Shown piece after piece: positions 42,595 to 55,375 of a stretch of 64,000 nt of DNA. Origin of the DNA: Cervus elaphus (Eukaryota > Chordata > Mammalia > Artiodactyla > Cervidae); assembly GCF_910594005.1 (NCBI RefSeq), contig NC_057824.1, forward strand, positions 25,323,314 to 25,387,313, written 5' to 3'. The notes beneath the pieces are model-generated. The model had not been told where the DNA came from. It did no database searches and saw only the letters and a list, made by a program, of their open reading frames with translations. Position 1 is the first letter of the stretch, and every line of letters starts with the position of its first letter. The translations under genes and the position numbers were made by a program.

Positions 42595-42816
42595 TCTTTG
42601 TTGGTCTTGGTTTTGGCTCCAGTGGGTCTTTGTTGTGGCACGTGGGCTTTGTCTAGTGGCCATGCTCAGCTTCCAGAGCACAGAGACTCCGGAGTTGCGG
42701 TGTGGGCCCAGGGGCCCTGTGGCATGTGGGGTCTTAGTTCCCCAGCCAGGAATCGAACCTGTGTCCCACGCATTTGAAGACGGATTCTTAACCACTGGAC
42801 CACCAGGGAAGTCCCA
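42595..42816 (-). mobile_element. CHR-type SINE, minus strand
   Basis: GGTTTTGGCTCCAGTGGGTC, CAGCCAGGAATCGAACCTGT and ACCACTGGACCACCAGGGAA. Confidence 0.87.
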
Positions 42817-43534
42817 GGAATGATTTTTGTAGTGCACAGAATAGGTGACGTATCAATCGCTGTGGAAATCTCTTAACTTTCTCTGTGAAGGTCTTTGATG
42901 AAAGTAGTTGGTGACCCTTGGCTTTATTGCCAGAGCCTTCTCTGCCTTGCAGAGATAGGTCCCAAGGAATGATTATGCCAAGTCAAAGGACCGAGAATGG
43001 ATGCTGAAGGCTGGTACCGCATCCAGTGTCTGTCGGGAATGTGGTTGGTTCCACTCCCGCAGGCGTGTCTGGCTGGCTCCAACTTGAACGTGCTTGCATT
43101 TTATCACCGCTTCTTTGTGCCCTGTTCCTGATCAGTCAACCCAGGGAGGGATGGGGGCTTACCCTGCATTTCCAGGAAGTCAGCCTGCATTCCTAAAATG
43201 TGAGAAACACACTGAACACTTGTCTTCACAGTTAGGCCCACAATTAACCCCAGTATGAAGCCAGACTGTACGAAGAATCCAGTTTTAACACATTATTCAC
43301 CAGTGAATACTGAAACGTCTCTGATCAATAATGTTTGGGTAACAAAAGATGTATTAATATGTCTCTAGTCAATAAAATGTTAAAAGAGTATTTTGGGAAT
43401 AAGTCCATTAACGAATATATGATGAAGTTTGACCTTTGAGTCTAAATTAGATTTTTCTTTTCTCCCCCCTCTTCTGAGTAGCACTGATCACTTAGCATAG
43501 CAGATGTCTTTTTTCAGGTAATAAGTTAGCAATC
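42817..43534 (+). other. intron, AT-rich, no element recognised
   Basis: 43200-43460 is AT-rich and repeat-free. Confidence 0.4.
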
Positions 43535-43745
43535 CCTGGTGTCTCAGTGGTTAGGAGTCTGCTTGCCAACACAGGAGACGCAAGAGATGCTGGTTCAATC
43601 CCTGGGTCGGGAAGATCCTCTGGAGCAGGAAGTGGCAACCCACTCCAGTATTCTTGCCTGGAAAAACCCATGGACAGAGGGGCCTGGCGGGCTACAGTCC
43701 ATGGGGTCACAAAGAGTTGGACAGGACTGAATGACTAAACAATAA
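43535..43745 (+). mobile_element. Bov-tA SINE
   Basis: CCCTGGTGTCTCAGTGGTTA, GCTGGTTCAATCCCTGGGTC and TTGGACAGGACTGAATGACT. Confidence 0.92.
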
Positions 43746-44660
43746 CAAAGTTCGCAGTAGACTAAAAATGGCGATGTTTGCCACCCGTGTTTCCAGAGAT
43801 TCCTATCCTCACCCCACTGATTCATCACCTGGTCCTGTCACGTTTCCCCAGAGTGGAGCGATCACTCCGGAGAGGCGAGTTTGGCTGAGTTCCCTTTGTG
43901 TGGGTGTTAAGTTCAGGTGACAGAGCGGAGAAGCTGGGGCCGAGGGACCCCGACGGGACGTGTTGAATGCCGTTTGATCTGCGTGGGAGGAGACAGAGCA
44001 GCTGCTTTCCGGAGGGCAGCCTCCATCATCCGTCTTCACTGAGGCAGCTCCTCCCCGGTACCGAGCGGACGTCTCCATGTAAATCAGGGGAGGGAGGTGA
44101 CAGAGACACTTCTGCAAGATCATCTTAGCTTACGAGATGCTTCCATCAGGGACCCGGCAGGCCCGGCCTCCGTGAATCTCCTCTGCTCTTCCTGGCTGGC
44201 GTGTGCGGAGGGATGGGACCAGTCACCCCACCAACGCGTTAGTCTCTGCGTCGGGAGGTGTGTCTGTTGGCGCCTCGGGCAGGAAGTTGCTCTGTAACAA
44301 GGACCCAGAGTAACACTGGTTTAGATAGGCTAGGATTTGATTTCCTCCCACACAGCTGCTGGGGACCCAGCGTCCTCTCATCTGGCCGCTCTGTCGTCTG
44401 TCGACGTTACTGTTGTCTGCGTGCACGTTTGTGCCCGTGAGGAGGCATGGCCCCTGCTCCTGAGGTGCGGACCCCAAGTTTCCAGCACCACTTCCACCCA
44501 CCTCGCTTCGCCTGGAGGGAGTTAGAGAGTCACCTCCAGCAACTGCAGAAGGTGGAAGGTGCATTTATTCCACGTGGTCCTGTGGCCAGCTGTGCACACA
44601 GACGGAGGGCAACACCGTCAATCTGACCAGCGCACTTTCTTGGAATATATGTATTTATAA
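43746..44660 (+). other. intron, no element recognised
   Basis: Unassigned. Confidence 0.4.
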
Positions 44661-44684
44661 ACACACACACACACAACCACACAC
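44661..44684. repeat. short CA microsatellite
   Basis: ACACACACACACAC with one interruption, just before a Bov-tA. Confidence 0.85.
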
Positions 44685-44688
44685 GTAT

Positions 44689-44910
44689 GGGCTCCCCAGG
44701 TGGCGCAGTGGTAAAGAATCTGCCTGCCAATGCCAGAGACACTAGAGACTTGGGTTTGATCCCGGGGTCAGGAAGATCCCCTGGAGGAGGAAATGGCTAC
44801 CCACTCCAGTATTCTTGCCTGGAAAATCCCGTGAACAGAGGAGCCTGGAGGGCTCCAGTCCATGGGGTTGGGAAGAGCCGGACACGACCGAGTGAGCACA
44901 TGCACAGATC
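44689..44910 (+). mobile_element. Bov-tA SINE
   Basis: GGGCTCCCCAGGTGGCGCAG, TTGGGTTTGATCCCGGGGTC and GAGCCGGACACGACCGAGTG. Confidence 0.93.
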
Positions 44911-46765
44911 ATGTAGAAAGCTTTCTGTTTCAAAAGATTTTAAGCCTCACAAGAATTTATGAATTGTCGTAGAGAATTTCCACGTGCCATTCCCCAAGCT
45001 TCCCTCGATAACATCCTACAGAACAATAGCACATTGTCAGAACCAGGGAAAGGACACCGCTACAGACCTTATCTGGGTTCTGCCAGTTCTCACGTGAGCT
45101 GTTGGACGTGTGTGGAGCGGTGAGAGATGCTGTCGCTTATGTTAGATCCAGGTGGCCAGCGCCATAGGTGGCCCTTTTGAAAATCCCTTCAGTTGTTGCC
45201 CATCCTCGGGGGTCAAGTCTGGGACCTTCCGTGAGCAGCCACCCCCCCCCCCATCTCCCACTGTCCTGTGTCCTTGACCTGCATACAAACAGCTGGTGTT
45301 TGTCCGGCGCTTACTGTGTGGTCGCCTCGCTTCCTGCCTTTGCTTATACCCATAGGTGCCAAACCGGCGGGCCACAGAGGGGTTCTGTTTGGGCTGTGCA
45401 ATGCTGAAAACCTTTTTAGAAATTAGTTGCTGACATTGAATCACCAGGAGATTTCCCTGTTAGAAACAGCATCAATAAACCAGTACATTTGACCTCAGTG
45501 GAAAAACTTGAACCTTTGCAGTCCTTGGGTGTGTTTGCATAGCTGCATCCTTGTAGAAGGCCATTACCACGTTCCTTCTAGCCCCATATGGGGGCCCCCA
45601 GGGAGCTGAGTGTGCCCTTCCCGACAGAAGCAGTTTCCTCTGTTGTGGGGGTCTCGCTCAATACGGGGGTGACCCCTACTCACTGCAAGCCTCTGTGCAA
45701 GCCTCTTTCCTCCAAGAAAGGGCTCCTTAGCCCTCTTTACCCACAGGCTTTTGGGGGTCTCTGCAGTCTTTGCTGGCCTCCATCACTCAGCTCCATGCCC
45801 ACTGTGAGCCTGGCAGCTGCCCCCGAAAGTCTGCAAGCTCCTGGAGGGCAGGGGGCTTGCTCAGGGGTCATCTCTTCTTTCCTCCATTGTGTGTTGGCAG
45901 CGTTGGGCCTGGCGCCTGGCCCTTCGTGAGTGATTCATCAGTGCTGGTCAAGTGAACAGAACAGAATCAAGGTGATTAGTAGGTGATCAGTAGGTGTCAG
46001 CACTTGTGAACAGAAAAGAATCAAGGTGATTAGTAGGTGATCAGTAGGTGTCAGCACATGGACTGCCCACCTGCAGCAGGACTCTGCCCCGAGCCGCATG
46101 CTCGCGTGTCTCCAAGATCCTGGGGGAATTTGTTCTCTTGTCCATCTTGTGTGTGAAAAACTGCAGCCTGGAGAGATTACAGAGCTTTTCAATGATAGAA
46201 TGAGGTACTTATGGTGAAGCTATGACATGACTTTGGCCATGGGCTTTTTTTTTTTTTAATGGCCACAGATTGATTGACAGCCCCAGATTGAGACATAAAT
46301 ATATATTAAGAATTGCTAGAAAAGCACAGGAAAAAGGGAAAGGTCAGTGCTGAGGCAAAGAGATTTCCTGTTGATGTATCAATCGCTGTTGGAAGTCCCA
46401 AAGAGGATAATTATGCCAGTCCAGCTGAGATGGCAGACGGGCCTGGCATCAGAGGAGAGGTTCTTCCTGGACAGTCCTCGGGGCATGAGAAGCCCTCCTG
46501 GTGGCAGACAAAGCTGACTTTTCCTAACCTTCCCTGACGTTCTTTGAGAAGCACCGAGGGAGATGAGGAAGGGGTCGGGACGAGGTTGGAGGAGAATGCC
46601 ACCTGGCTACCGGGCCAGGTTTCCCGTTGGGGAGCCAGGCCCTGGGGAGATGCGCTTAGTGACTTCTGCAAAGCAGGAAGACCTGACCCCGGAGAGCTGG
46701 GAGCCCCTGGATGCTGGCTCTGGCTCCGCCCTTTTATCTCTTTGAGTCTTGGAGGTGCAGTATCT
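44911..46765 (+). other. intron, mostly unassigned, one tandem duplication
   Basis: No young repeat recognised. A T-run lies at 46244-46257. Confidence 0.4.
45954..46061. repeat. 54-bp tandem duplication
   Basis: 45954-46007 and 46008-46061 are head-to-tail copies (GAACAGAAMAGAATCAAGG to CAGTAGGTGTCAGCAC) differing at about three positions. Confidence 0.95.
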
Positions 46766-46957
46766 TTTCTTTTTAAATTTTATTTTATTTTAAACTTTTG
46801 GCTGCCCCGGGTCTTCATTGCAGCATGCGGCTCTCTAGTTGCGTCTCACAGGCTCTCTAGTTGTGGCGTGGGATCTTAGTTCCCCAACCAGGGTTCAAAC
46901 CCACGTCCCCTGTGTTGGAAGGCGGGTTCTTAACCACTGGACCCCCAGGGAAGTCCT
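46766..46957 (-). mobile_element. CHR-type SINE, minus strand
   Basis: AACTTTTGGCTGCCCCGGGT, CCAACCAGGGTTCAAACCCA and TAACCACTGGACCCCCAGGG. Confidence 0.87.
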
Positions 46958-49900
46958 CTCCTTCTTCTAGGAGACGGTTAGAGGCGTCCAGGCCGGTGGG
47001 GCCCCTGCAGTTGTATGTGGGCACTGTGCGGGCAGGAGCTCTTCTGGCCTGAACTCACTCGGTTCCCCTGGCAGCCCTGTGAGTTGGGTGGTCATACCCC
47101 TGTGCCCAGAGGCCACCGCTGGGGACCAGGGAGGTCAGTTCGGCTCCTCAGAGTTATCCAGCCGGTGCTTGCTGGAGCAAGGACGCGAACCCAGGCTCAA
47201 CCCTGAGGCCTGTGCCCCGTTCCCCACGGCGCGTGGTGCCCCGACTACTGCACTGGTCCTAACCGACCTCGAGTGGGGCCCTGTCATCACGCCGCGGGGC
47301 CGCGGCGGCAGGAAGCTGTCCAGCTCAGAGGCCAGCACCCGCTCTAGAAAGCTCTTGTGAGAAAGACATGAAAATCCGTGCACAGCCCAGCGTTAAACTC
47401 TCTGGCCTCCAATTGCCTCGTCTTTAAAGTGGGGTGAACCCACCTGCCCACTTTCCTCGCAGGGCGCAGCGAGTGTGGACTTTGCAGGTGTCGGCGTCGG
47501 AGGTGAGGCTCGGGCTCCGAGCTGGCGGGCCGTTTCCCAGCCTCTGCCATCTCTCAGGTGACTCCCTTGCTGTCTCTCTGCTCAGGGACGTTCGTCCCTC
47601 CGACAGGGTTCCCGTGGCGGGAGAGAGGTGGACACGTTATTTGTTTATTTGTGCCCAGTCAGGCCCGGCCCTCACGGGGTTCAGCAGCCCGCTCTTCCCA
47701 ATTTAATATCTCTTGCTGCCCACCGTGGTGCCTGTGTATTTGCCTGATTAAAGACTAATTTTCTAGCTCCCAAGGTGGAGCTTGGCATAGGTTTTCTTCT
47801 TGTCTCCAGATGAGTGGGTTTTACACGGATGCCTCAGACCATAAGCTGTGAGGAGCCCAGAGGCAAGCTTGCACGGCGGCCCCCACCCTGGCCCGCTGAG
47901 CCCCACCGCGAGGATGAAGACGAGGACGGGAGGGCGTCCCGGTGAGGGGGCGGCTGTGCGGGCTGGCCGGCTTAACTCCCTGGTATCTGCAGGGCCTAGC
48001 AGCGGCCCACCGTCACCTCCCTCAGGCCTGTTAGACCAGGGCCCGAGCCCCTGAAGACAGGCTGGCAGCCTGGGAGAAGAAACCTGATAATGAATAGAAA
48101 AGAGCATTTTCCCCAGGGTTTTAATGATTGGAACGTGTGCAGGGATGCCTGGAAAGAGATACTGACGCATCGCCCACAGCACACTCGTCCTCTTGGGGGG
48201 GAATGGTGGTTTGCCTGCATGGATGGGAAGGGGGACGTTCACCTCCACTCCCATCCTTCCCCCCCTCCCCCCCATCCCTGCAGTGACCTTTTTCTGCACC
48301 TGGGCCAAAAGCAAATTCCTGTCATGGCCTTTAACACCTGTGTGGCCTTTCTCCCCACTGCCCCCCCACCAACCCCGCCACGTTGCTCTCTGTCCCGCCA
48401 CACGGCCCTTCGGGGTGCCAGGCAGACCCTTCCTTCTGCTTGGAAGCTCTCCCCTCCCTGCCCAGCTGAGGCCCCTTACTTCATCGCTTCCAATTTCACC
48501 TTTTTCTGCCTCAGCCTCACCTGGCCATGCCCCCTCACGAGCTTCCCTTCCCCTTCCCAGTTGGTAAGGATTTCACCCTGCTGGTTGGAGAGGGATTCCC
48601 GCACCCCAGCGGCTGGGGTTTCTGCCCTTGCCCTCCTCTCCTGCCTGTGGTGTCCGGAGTGGCCTCGGCAGGTGAGCTGGGGCCTGAGCGAGAAGGGCGC
48701 CTGCTGTGGGCTCGGGGGAGCCTGGTTCTCCTTGTGGCCCCCGCCGTGTGACCTTGGGCGCCCCTCTTTCCTCTCGAGGGGCGCCCTGCAGGTGGGATTA
48801 GGGTGCCTGCCTGCTGCTCCTTACAGCATCTGGACTCTTGCTCTGCGTTCCCATCAGGAAGCCCGCTGCTGGCTCTCTGTGGCCTCCACCTCCCACCCTT
48901 CCTCCCTCCTTTGGGTTTCAAGGGGGGTTTAGCATCTCCCCAGGGGGAGTCGATGCAGCCCAGGAGTTGTAACTCTCACCCCCAGGAGCACCCAGAGAAC
49001 ACGGTGGTTCCTCACTCCGCCTCCAGGTATGAGTTCCGAGCCCGGCTGCCCCATCTGAAAGCTGGAGGGCCTGCCCTCTGTGGCTTTTTAAGTGTCCAAG
49101 GGCCAGGATTCAGCACAAAAGACAGGGGCTCATCCTCCCCTCATCTGTGAGGTGCGAATCCCCAGCTGAGTCCAGGGTGACTATTTCTGCCGGAAGGAGG
49201 TTTTCAGCCTGTTTATCTGGGGCAGCGCTTTTCCTTCCAGACCTTGGCCGGGCTGGGGAAGGGGGCTGAGAGGAACTTGGCCGCACACACCTGGTTTTGC
49301 TAATAAAGCCAAGGTGGCCATGTTGGCTTCCTTTGGAGGGTTTGCTGTTGGTACCAAACCAAACTTGGGTCTGCTCGCCTGTGAGCAGTCACGCCTTCCT
49401 GCTGACGCCGGGTTGTGGGGAAGGAAGATGACACGTTTATTGCAGGCACAGGCAAGGGGACCAGGCGGGCAGGGCTCAGAGGCCTGATGGTGACTTTCAG
49501 CCTGAGGGAGGGGGGTGTGGGGCACGTGACCAGCTCGTGGCCGTGCTTCTGATTGGTTGGTGGTGGGGTCATCAGGAGTCAGCGTGACCCTTCTGGTTCC
49601 AATTGGTCTGGGGTCTGTGGGCTTGTGGGCTTGTGGTCATCATGCAGTTAACTTCTTCCACCTGGTGGGGGTTTCAGTCTGTGTGAAACAGCTCACAGGA
49701 TTTGGCTCAGAATATTATCTCTGGCCCTTGAGGAGAAACTAAAGGTCCTTGACTTTTGCTTAATCGCTAAACTTATTATATTGTCTTGACTATTATCCTT
49801 TTTTCCCTGCATTTTTTCCCCCCACTTCTCTGATTATCAGAGAAGGTCTGGGAGGCTTAAGTTTTTCTGCAAGCAAGAGGCAGGCAGAGGACAGGTGGGG

Positions 49901-51143
49901 CGGGGTGGGGGCGTCTGGGAAGGCCCCATAGGGTCCCTGCTGGGTTATGCTGTGAGGTGATTCTGCCCTGAGAAGGGGGGCGGGATTGGAGGCAGGGAGG
50001 AGACCTGCTCTCCTGCTCCTCCTGGTGCCTGGTGGAGGTAAGTTTGATTTCCCCATTTTGCAGGTGAGGAAATGGGTTCAGAGAGGTTAATTCATTTGCC
50101 TGACATGAAATAGCAGGTATCTGACAGAGCCAGGTGCGTCAGCTCACCTGACCACCAGGCTGGGCGGTTTTTTCGGCTGCGCTGCCTCCAGGGAAGTCTG
50201 TGAGGACAGCCGTGTGTGAGAGGTTGTCACACCCTGTCAAGTATTTTATCTCGACTCTCCAGGGCCAACCCACGGCGTGGGTAGCATGACCCCACTGTGG
50301 CAGCTGGGGATGCTGAGGCTTGGGGACGACAGGTAACCCGGCTCAGAGTGGGGTCTGGACTCCGTGTGGGGTGGTCCCAGGGAGGCCTTCAGGGACAAAG
50401 AGGGTCCATGTCACTGCTCGGGTCCACGTGGGCCTGAGAGGGGTGCTGTGTGGAGGCAGGAAGTCAGTGAGGAATGCTCTCAGCTGCAAGTAATTGAAAA
50501 CCCAATGACAGCTGCTTAAGTAGGCATTCTTTTCCCTCTAGAATGTGAAATGGGAGGGGAGGGGTTGCTGGCCTGATTCAGCAGCTCAGCGCTGCCCAGG
50601 ATTCAGGTTCTTTCTTGCCCCCAGCCTCTTCGGTTGTTAGTTTTCATCCTGGTTTTGGTTGCCTCATGTTTGCAAGAAGGTTGCTCTGTTCTGGCGACAA
50701 CACCCGTCGTCAAGCAGGAAGCATGGGGACGGGGGTAGCCCCTGCCGTGGCTTCCCTTCGCTAGGAAAACAGAAGCCTCTCCACGAGCCCACCTGACCCT
50801 GCGAGCAGACCTGAGCCACGTGGTCTCTCCACCTGCCGGCAAAGTGCCAGGCTGTGGTGGAGGAGAGTCCGAGGTGACAGGCTCATTCCTGCTCACACAG
50901 AACTCGCCATGTCGTGGGGGAGGTTGTGAAAGGTAAGGCTGAGGCCCTTGGGCACCCCAAGGAGAGGAATTTGGCTTCATTTGATGGAGTCCAGAAGGCT
51001 GCCTTTGGGAAAGGACAGCTGAACTGGGTTTTCAAGGTGTCGTTGGAGTAAAGTGTTCAATCCTGACTGTGAAAGGCCCTGCTGGGTCAGTCTCCAGTGA
51101 TATTCCTCCTCCAGTGGGGTGGCTCTGAGCTTAGGAGTCTCCT
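46958..51143 (+). other. 4.2 kb of intron without young ruminant repeats
   Basis: GC-rich in parts (47260-47300, 47870-47990). Only old MIR-like pieces are seen, at about 50040-50130 (ATTTTGCAGGTGAGGAAATG) and 50250-50345. Long open stretches near 48090-48930 reflect GC bias and match no protein I know. Confidence 0.45.
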
Positions 51144-51157
51144 TACCTGCACTGAGG

Positions 51158-51363
51158 CCTTCCCCAGATAGTTCAGCAGTAAAGAAGCTGCCTGCCAATG
51201 CAGGAGACGCAGGTTTGATTCCTGGGTCAGGAAGATCCCCTGGAGAAGGAAATGGCAACCCACTCCAGTATTCTTGCCTGGACAATCCCATGGACAGAGG
51301 AGCCTGGCGGGCTCCAGTCCAGAATCACAAAGAATCGGACATGACTGAGTGAGCACGCACATG
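51158..51363 (+). mobile_element. Bov-tA SINE, target duplication
   Basis: CCCAGATAGTTCAGCAGTAA through GGTTTGATTCCTGGGTCAGG to TCGGACATGACTGAGTGAGC. TACCTGCACTGAGG occurs at 51144-51157 and 51364-51377, a perfect 14-bp target site duplication. Confidence 0.95.
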
Positions 51364-54300
51364 TACCTGCACTGAGGGAGCTTGCCATGGGTGGGACGCA
51401 TGCCTTGCCCAAGGTTACAGGTCACCTCTGCTCCTGAGCCACAGGGTGCTCGGAGAGAGTGTGCGTGGCACTGGGCAGCAGCGGGGGACGCGGGACGCCC
51501 AGGGAGAGCGTGGCGGCCTCGGCCTCGGGAGAGCCCAGCCACGTGCATCATTTCTCAGCCATGCGTGGCCTGCTGTGTGTCTCATGGTGGTCACTCTGCC
51601 TTTCCTGTCCTCACTGAGACTTGGGAGCATCGTTCCGCCTGCCTTCCCTCCCGCTCATGACTGAGGAGGCGGCTTGAGGGGCTCAGCCAGACGTCAGCTC
51701 ACCTTTCGCTGACCGAGCTCCGCGTGCCCCCTCCCGCTCTGTAACTTTGGAGGTGGACGAGCTGCCATCATGTCCATTTCGGAGCGGGGGAGGCAGGTTC
51801 AGAGACGGTGAGCGACACGCCCACGGCTGCACAGGAGGTCAGCGGCAGAGCTGGGACTGGGACCCGCTCCACCTTGGCCACGGGGAGGTCGTGTTCTGTG
51901 CGGCAGGCCTCAAAGTGTCCAAGTGCGGAGCAGGGCAGCGTGGGGTGGGTGCGACTGCATCTGGCGTGAGGTCTACCTGAGTCCTCTCGGTAGCTGTGTG
52001 CTTCTAATTAATTGCACTTTACGTGCGTGAGTCTGTTTGACAGTTGCCCACACACAAACGATGCCACTGCCTGAGGGTAGACGGAAGCCCTGCCAAGGGT
52101 GTCCTGATTATTTATGCACACTTCACATGCAGTTAGTCTCCGCTGTCAGTTAACCCCACCACCACGCTGTGTGCGCCCAGTCTCAGCGGGGCCTGGTGTA
52201 ACTGCGCCCTGGGTGGACTCAGGGGCCTTAAACAGGTCAGGGTCCCGTTTCTGCTGGTTGCAGTTAGCAGCCCAGCCGTGCGCAGGCAGCCAGCAGGCAG
52301 AACAGACGATGGGGGAAGCCTGGTGCTGCCCGTCTGCTTGCAGGAGCCAGAAACACGCAGGAAGGCTCATCGACTCTCACTGATGATCCCAGCATCTCGG
52401 AGCCAGGAGGGGTCTGCAGGGTCAGAGCGTCTCACCTCATCTTATAGACCAAACATCTCAGACCCAAAGTGTGTGTGACGTGCTGAATGCACCCTGCCAG
52501 TTTGCGGCTGGACCGACCGTGGACCTGGCATCCTTATCTGTTCCTTCTCATCACACAGCATCTCTTTTTATGCTGCTTTCTTGTCCTCTGTGTCTCCCAG
52601 CTTGCTGGCCACATGTGTGGTGTGGTGACCAGGGACACCTCCTGTGGGTTCCCGGGTGCAGCAGGTGAGGGGTGATTCCTTTGGTCGAAGGTAGCAGAAA
52701 CCAGCTCAAACCTCTTAAGTATGGGAATGTGGTTGCCCCCAGGCCGGAAGCACCCAGAGTGCCTATGGCATTGAGGCTGCCTGGACCCCCAGACTCAGGT
52801 GGTCTCCAGGGCTCCTGCTGAGGGCTGCTAATGGGGTGATGAGGAGGTGCATGTCCGTGACCTCTGGCCAAGCTGACTCTGTTCAAACCCTCTGAGGCTT
52901 GGTTCTTTAATGAAAATCTTGAGAATGTTGATTTTTTTTGGGGGGGAGGGGGGTGAAATACAGGCTGGCTTGGGGCCCTGGCCTCCTCTTTCTATCCCAC
53001 CGTGGGACTGGGGGGAAGAGTATAGAGTGGTAGGTATGATTGGGGGGAGGTCATGATGTCAAATATCTTTTATTCTGATCTCTGTGTCTGTCTCTTTATT
53101 TATAAAAATAGATTTGATGCGAACACCTGCTGTTTGGAGGGCTTAAGGAGATGATTTACAAACAGTTTCACCCGGTGTCTGGCACGTGGCCTGGGCCCCC
53201 TTGCAGCTGTTAGGAAAGTCATTTCACATCTTGGTTTTTCCACCTATAAAGCAGGGAGCTGACACCACCAGTTCTGTGAAATAAGAAACTTGGTTCCTTT
53301 AGTACAGCCAAGGTCAGACCCAGGCTTTAAGGTTGGTAGTGGATGAAAAATTGCCACACGCCAGAGGGACACTAGACCCCGAGGCCCTGTCTTCTCTTCT
53401 CCATCGACTTTTCCCTTTCAGGTGTTCCCATCACACCGAAACCCCATGTCTCCCCTGGGGGGCATTAACACTCACGGTGCCATGGACGGGGCAAGGCTGG
53501 AATAGTTAACAGGGATTGTCTGAATGTTGGGGTACAGGTATCAGCTCCCTTTCCCCCAAGGGGGAATGTCTGCAAACTTCCCCAGAGAAACCAACTGTAC
53601 TTGTTCAGGACCAAGGACAGCGGTGCCCCACCCCCTGGCTGTGCCCCTGAATGGTGAAGGACAGGCTCTAGGCCTGGCAGGCGCGCCAGCTTCCTCGCTG
53701 TGCATCTCTGATCAGATTGTTTGACCTCTCCCGGCCTCGGTTTGTGCACCTGAAAAATAGGAACAGTGATGGCCTGTGCGTGTTGGGAGGAGTGTTTGCG
53801 GTAATGTCTGCAGAACTCTCTGGATGACACCTGGCCCGCAGTAGGAGCTTTGGAATGAGAGCTGCTGCCCTTTCTGCCGTGATGAGTCACCTTCAGCCTA
53901 GGGTCTCCAGCTTCCCTCTAGTTTCTGATCTTAGTTCTTTTGGCGAATACCTCTTTAAAGCTAAATGATGTCTCAGAGCTTTTTTTTTTTTTTTTAATTT
54001 TCAGAGAATGAATGTAAACTTTTGACTCCTTGATATAGAAAAAAATGTTGAAAAGCAAGAAATTATTCAATAAAGGGAGATCTGCCTCTCCCCCTTTACT
54101 CCTCCTAACCTTCTGACAATTTCGTGTGTTCTCAGGTGCTCTCTTTTATGGGCCTTTCTGATGGGGGCAGGCGTGCCTGGACCCTTTTTGGCCCCAAGTG
54201 AATCACTCTGAGGTTTTTGGGGAGCTGCCTTTAGGGGGGTTATGTGCAGCCCCTGCCCGTTCTCTCTGTCTCCTGCTGACCTCCTGCCTCCATTAGCACC

Positions 54301-54429
54301 CCTCAGACTTTATACTTTTGACGTTCTCTGACGTGGAGCGGAAGGCTGACTTCAGAAATGGCTGTGTGCTGCTATGTGCTACTCATCTTGACATTTTCAA
54401 AATGATGGGTCAGGAATGCAAACTTCCAG

Positions 54430-54727
54430 ATTGGGGGTCTCAAAGTGGGGTCCCAGAGCTGTCATCTGTTGGGCCAGCCTGGGAAAAAACTTTGTTAACA
54501 GCAGTTAAAATCAAATTTATGTAAGAACATAAAGATACATAAAGATAAGATACATAAAAACAGATTTGTGTAAAAACATGGATGTTGGTTTCTCTGAGCA
54601 AGGCTGCATCCCCGTGGGGGACAGTGGGCTGGAGGCAGGGCTGCCACTGGGCTGAGCATCTCTGCCCACTAATAGCATTCACTGCTATCACTTATTGGTC
54701 TGGTCTGTGTCTACTTTGGGGACCCCT
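54430..54727. mobile_element. possible hAT-type remnant
   Basis: A left end with GGGGGTCTCAAAGTGGGGTC and a right end TTTGGGGACCCCTGCC suggest inverted ends of an old DNA transposon. Weak. Confidence 0.35.
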
Positions 54728-55189
54728 GCCTAAACAACTTGCTTTCCAAGTCACTATAAAGAAACACTGTGTGCACGCGCATACACTTGTGTGTGAGAGA
54801 GTGCAGTGAGAAAGCCCACCATTACACATATGGAGAAGTTCACAAAAATTTATCAAGATATTGAAACTTTATCAAGACGTTGAAAGATACGTTTCTTATC
54901 TCTTGTGATTTCCTTGTAGTTCTCATTCTGTTTGCATGGGCTCCTCAAGCCTTTTCTTCTCCTTTCCAGATTATGTAGAAACAATTGGTTTAAAGTGGGG
55001 ATGGGGTAAGGGCTTAGGGGACAGGATTTCATCAGATTCCTGATTTTCCTGGGGAGGGCAAAGGAAGGTTGGGAGAATTGCTGGAGGCTGTACGCTGGGA
55101 GCTGGTTGAGTCTTGAGGGTGTGCACTCCGTCTTAGGGGATGGCTAGGCCTGGTGCTGGCATCACAGCTGGGGACAGGCTCCCCGGGGA

Positions 55190-55375
55190 CCTGACCACAC
55201 CTGGGTCTGGTGGTGTGGCCCGGGGCAAGGCCCTTCGCTTCCCTGGGCCTCCGTTTCCTCACGCACATAAAAGGCGTAGTACACTTTGCTTCTCAGGGAG
55301 GTTGTGAGAATTCAGTGAGATTGTGTATTTTAAGTGCTTTTCGCCTTGCTGGGTATACAGGAAACGACGCGTAGC
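55190..55375 (+). repeat. MIR SINE
   Basis: CTGGGCCTCCGTTTCCTCAC, GGGAGGTTGTGAGAATTCAG and TTAAGTGCTTTTCGCC fit the MIR 3' half. Confidence 0.65.

Noticed and set aside
48090..48932. Open frame of 280 codons on the + strand
   Set aside because: No start context, domain or recognisable similarity; Pro/Ser/Cys-rich composition is typical of GC-rich intron. Treated as chance.
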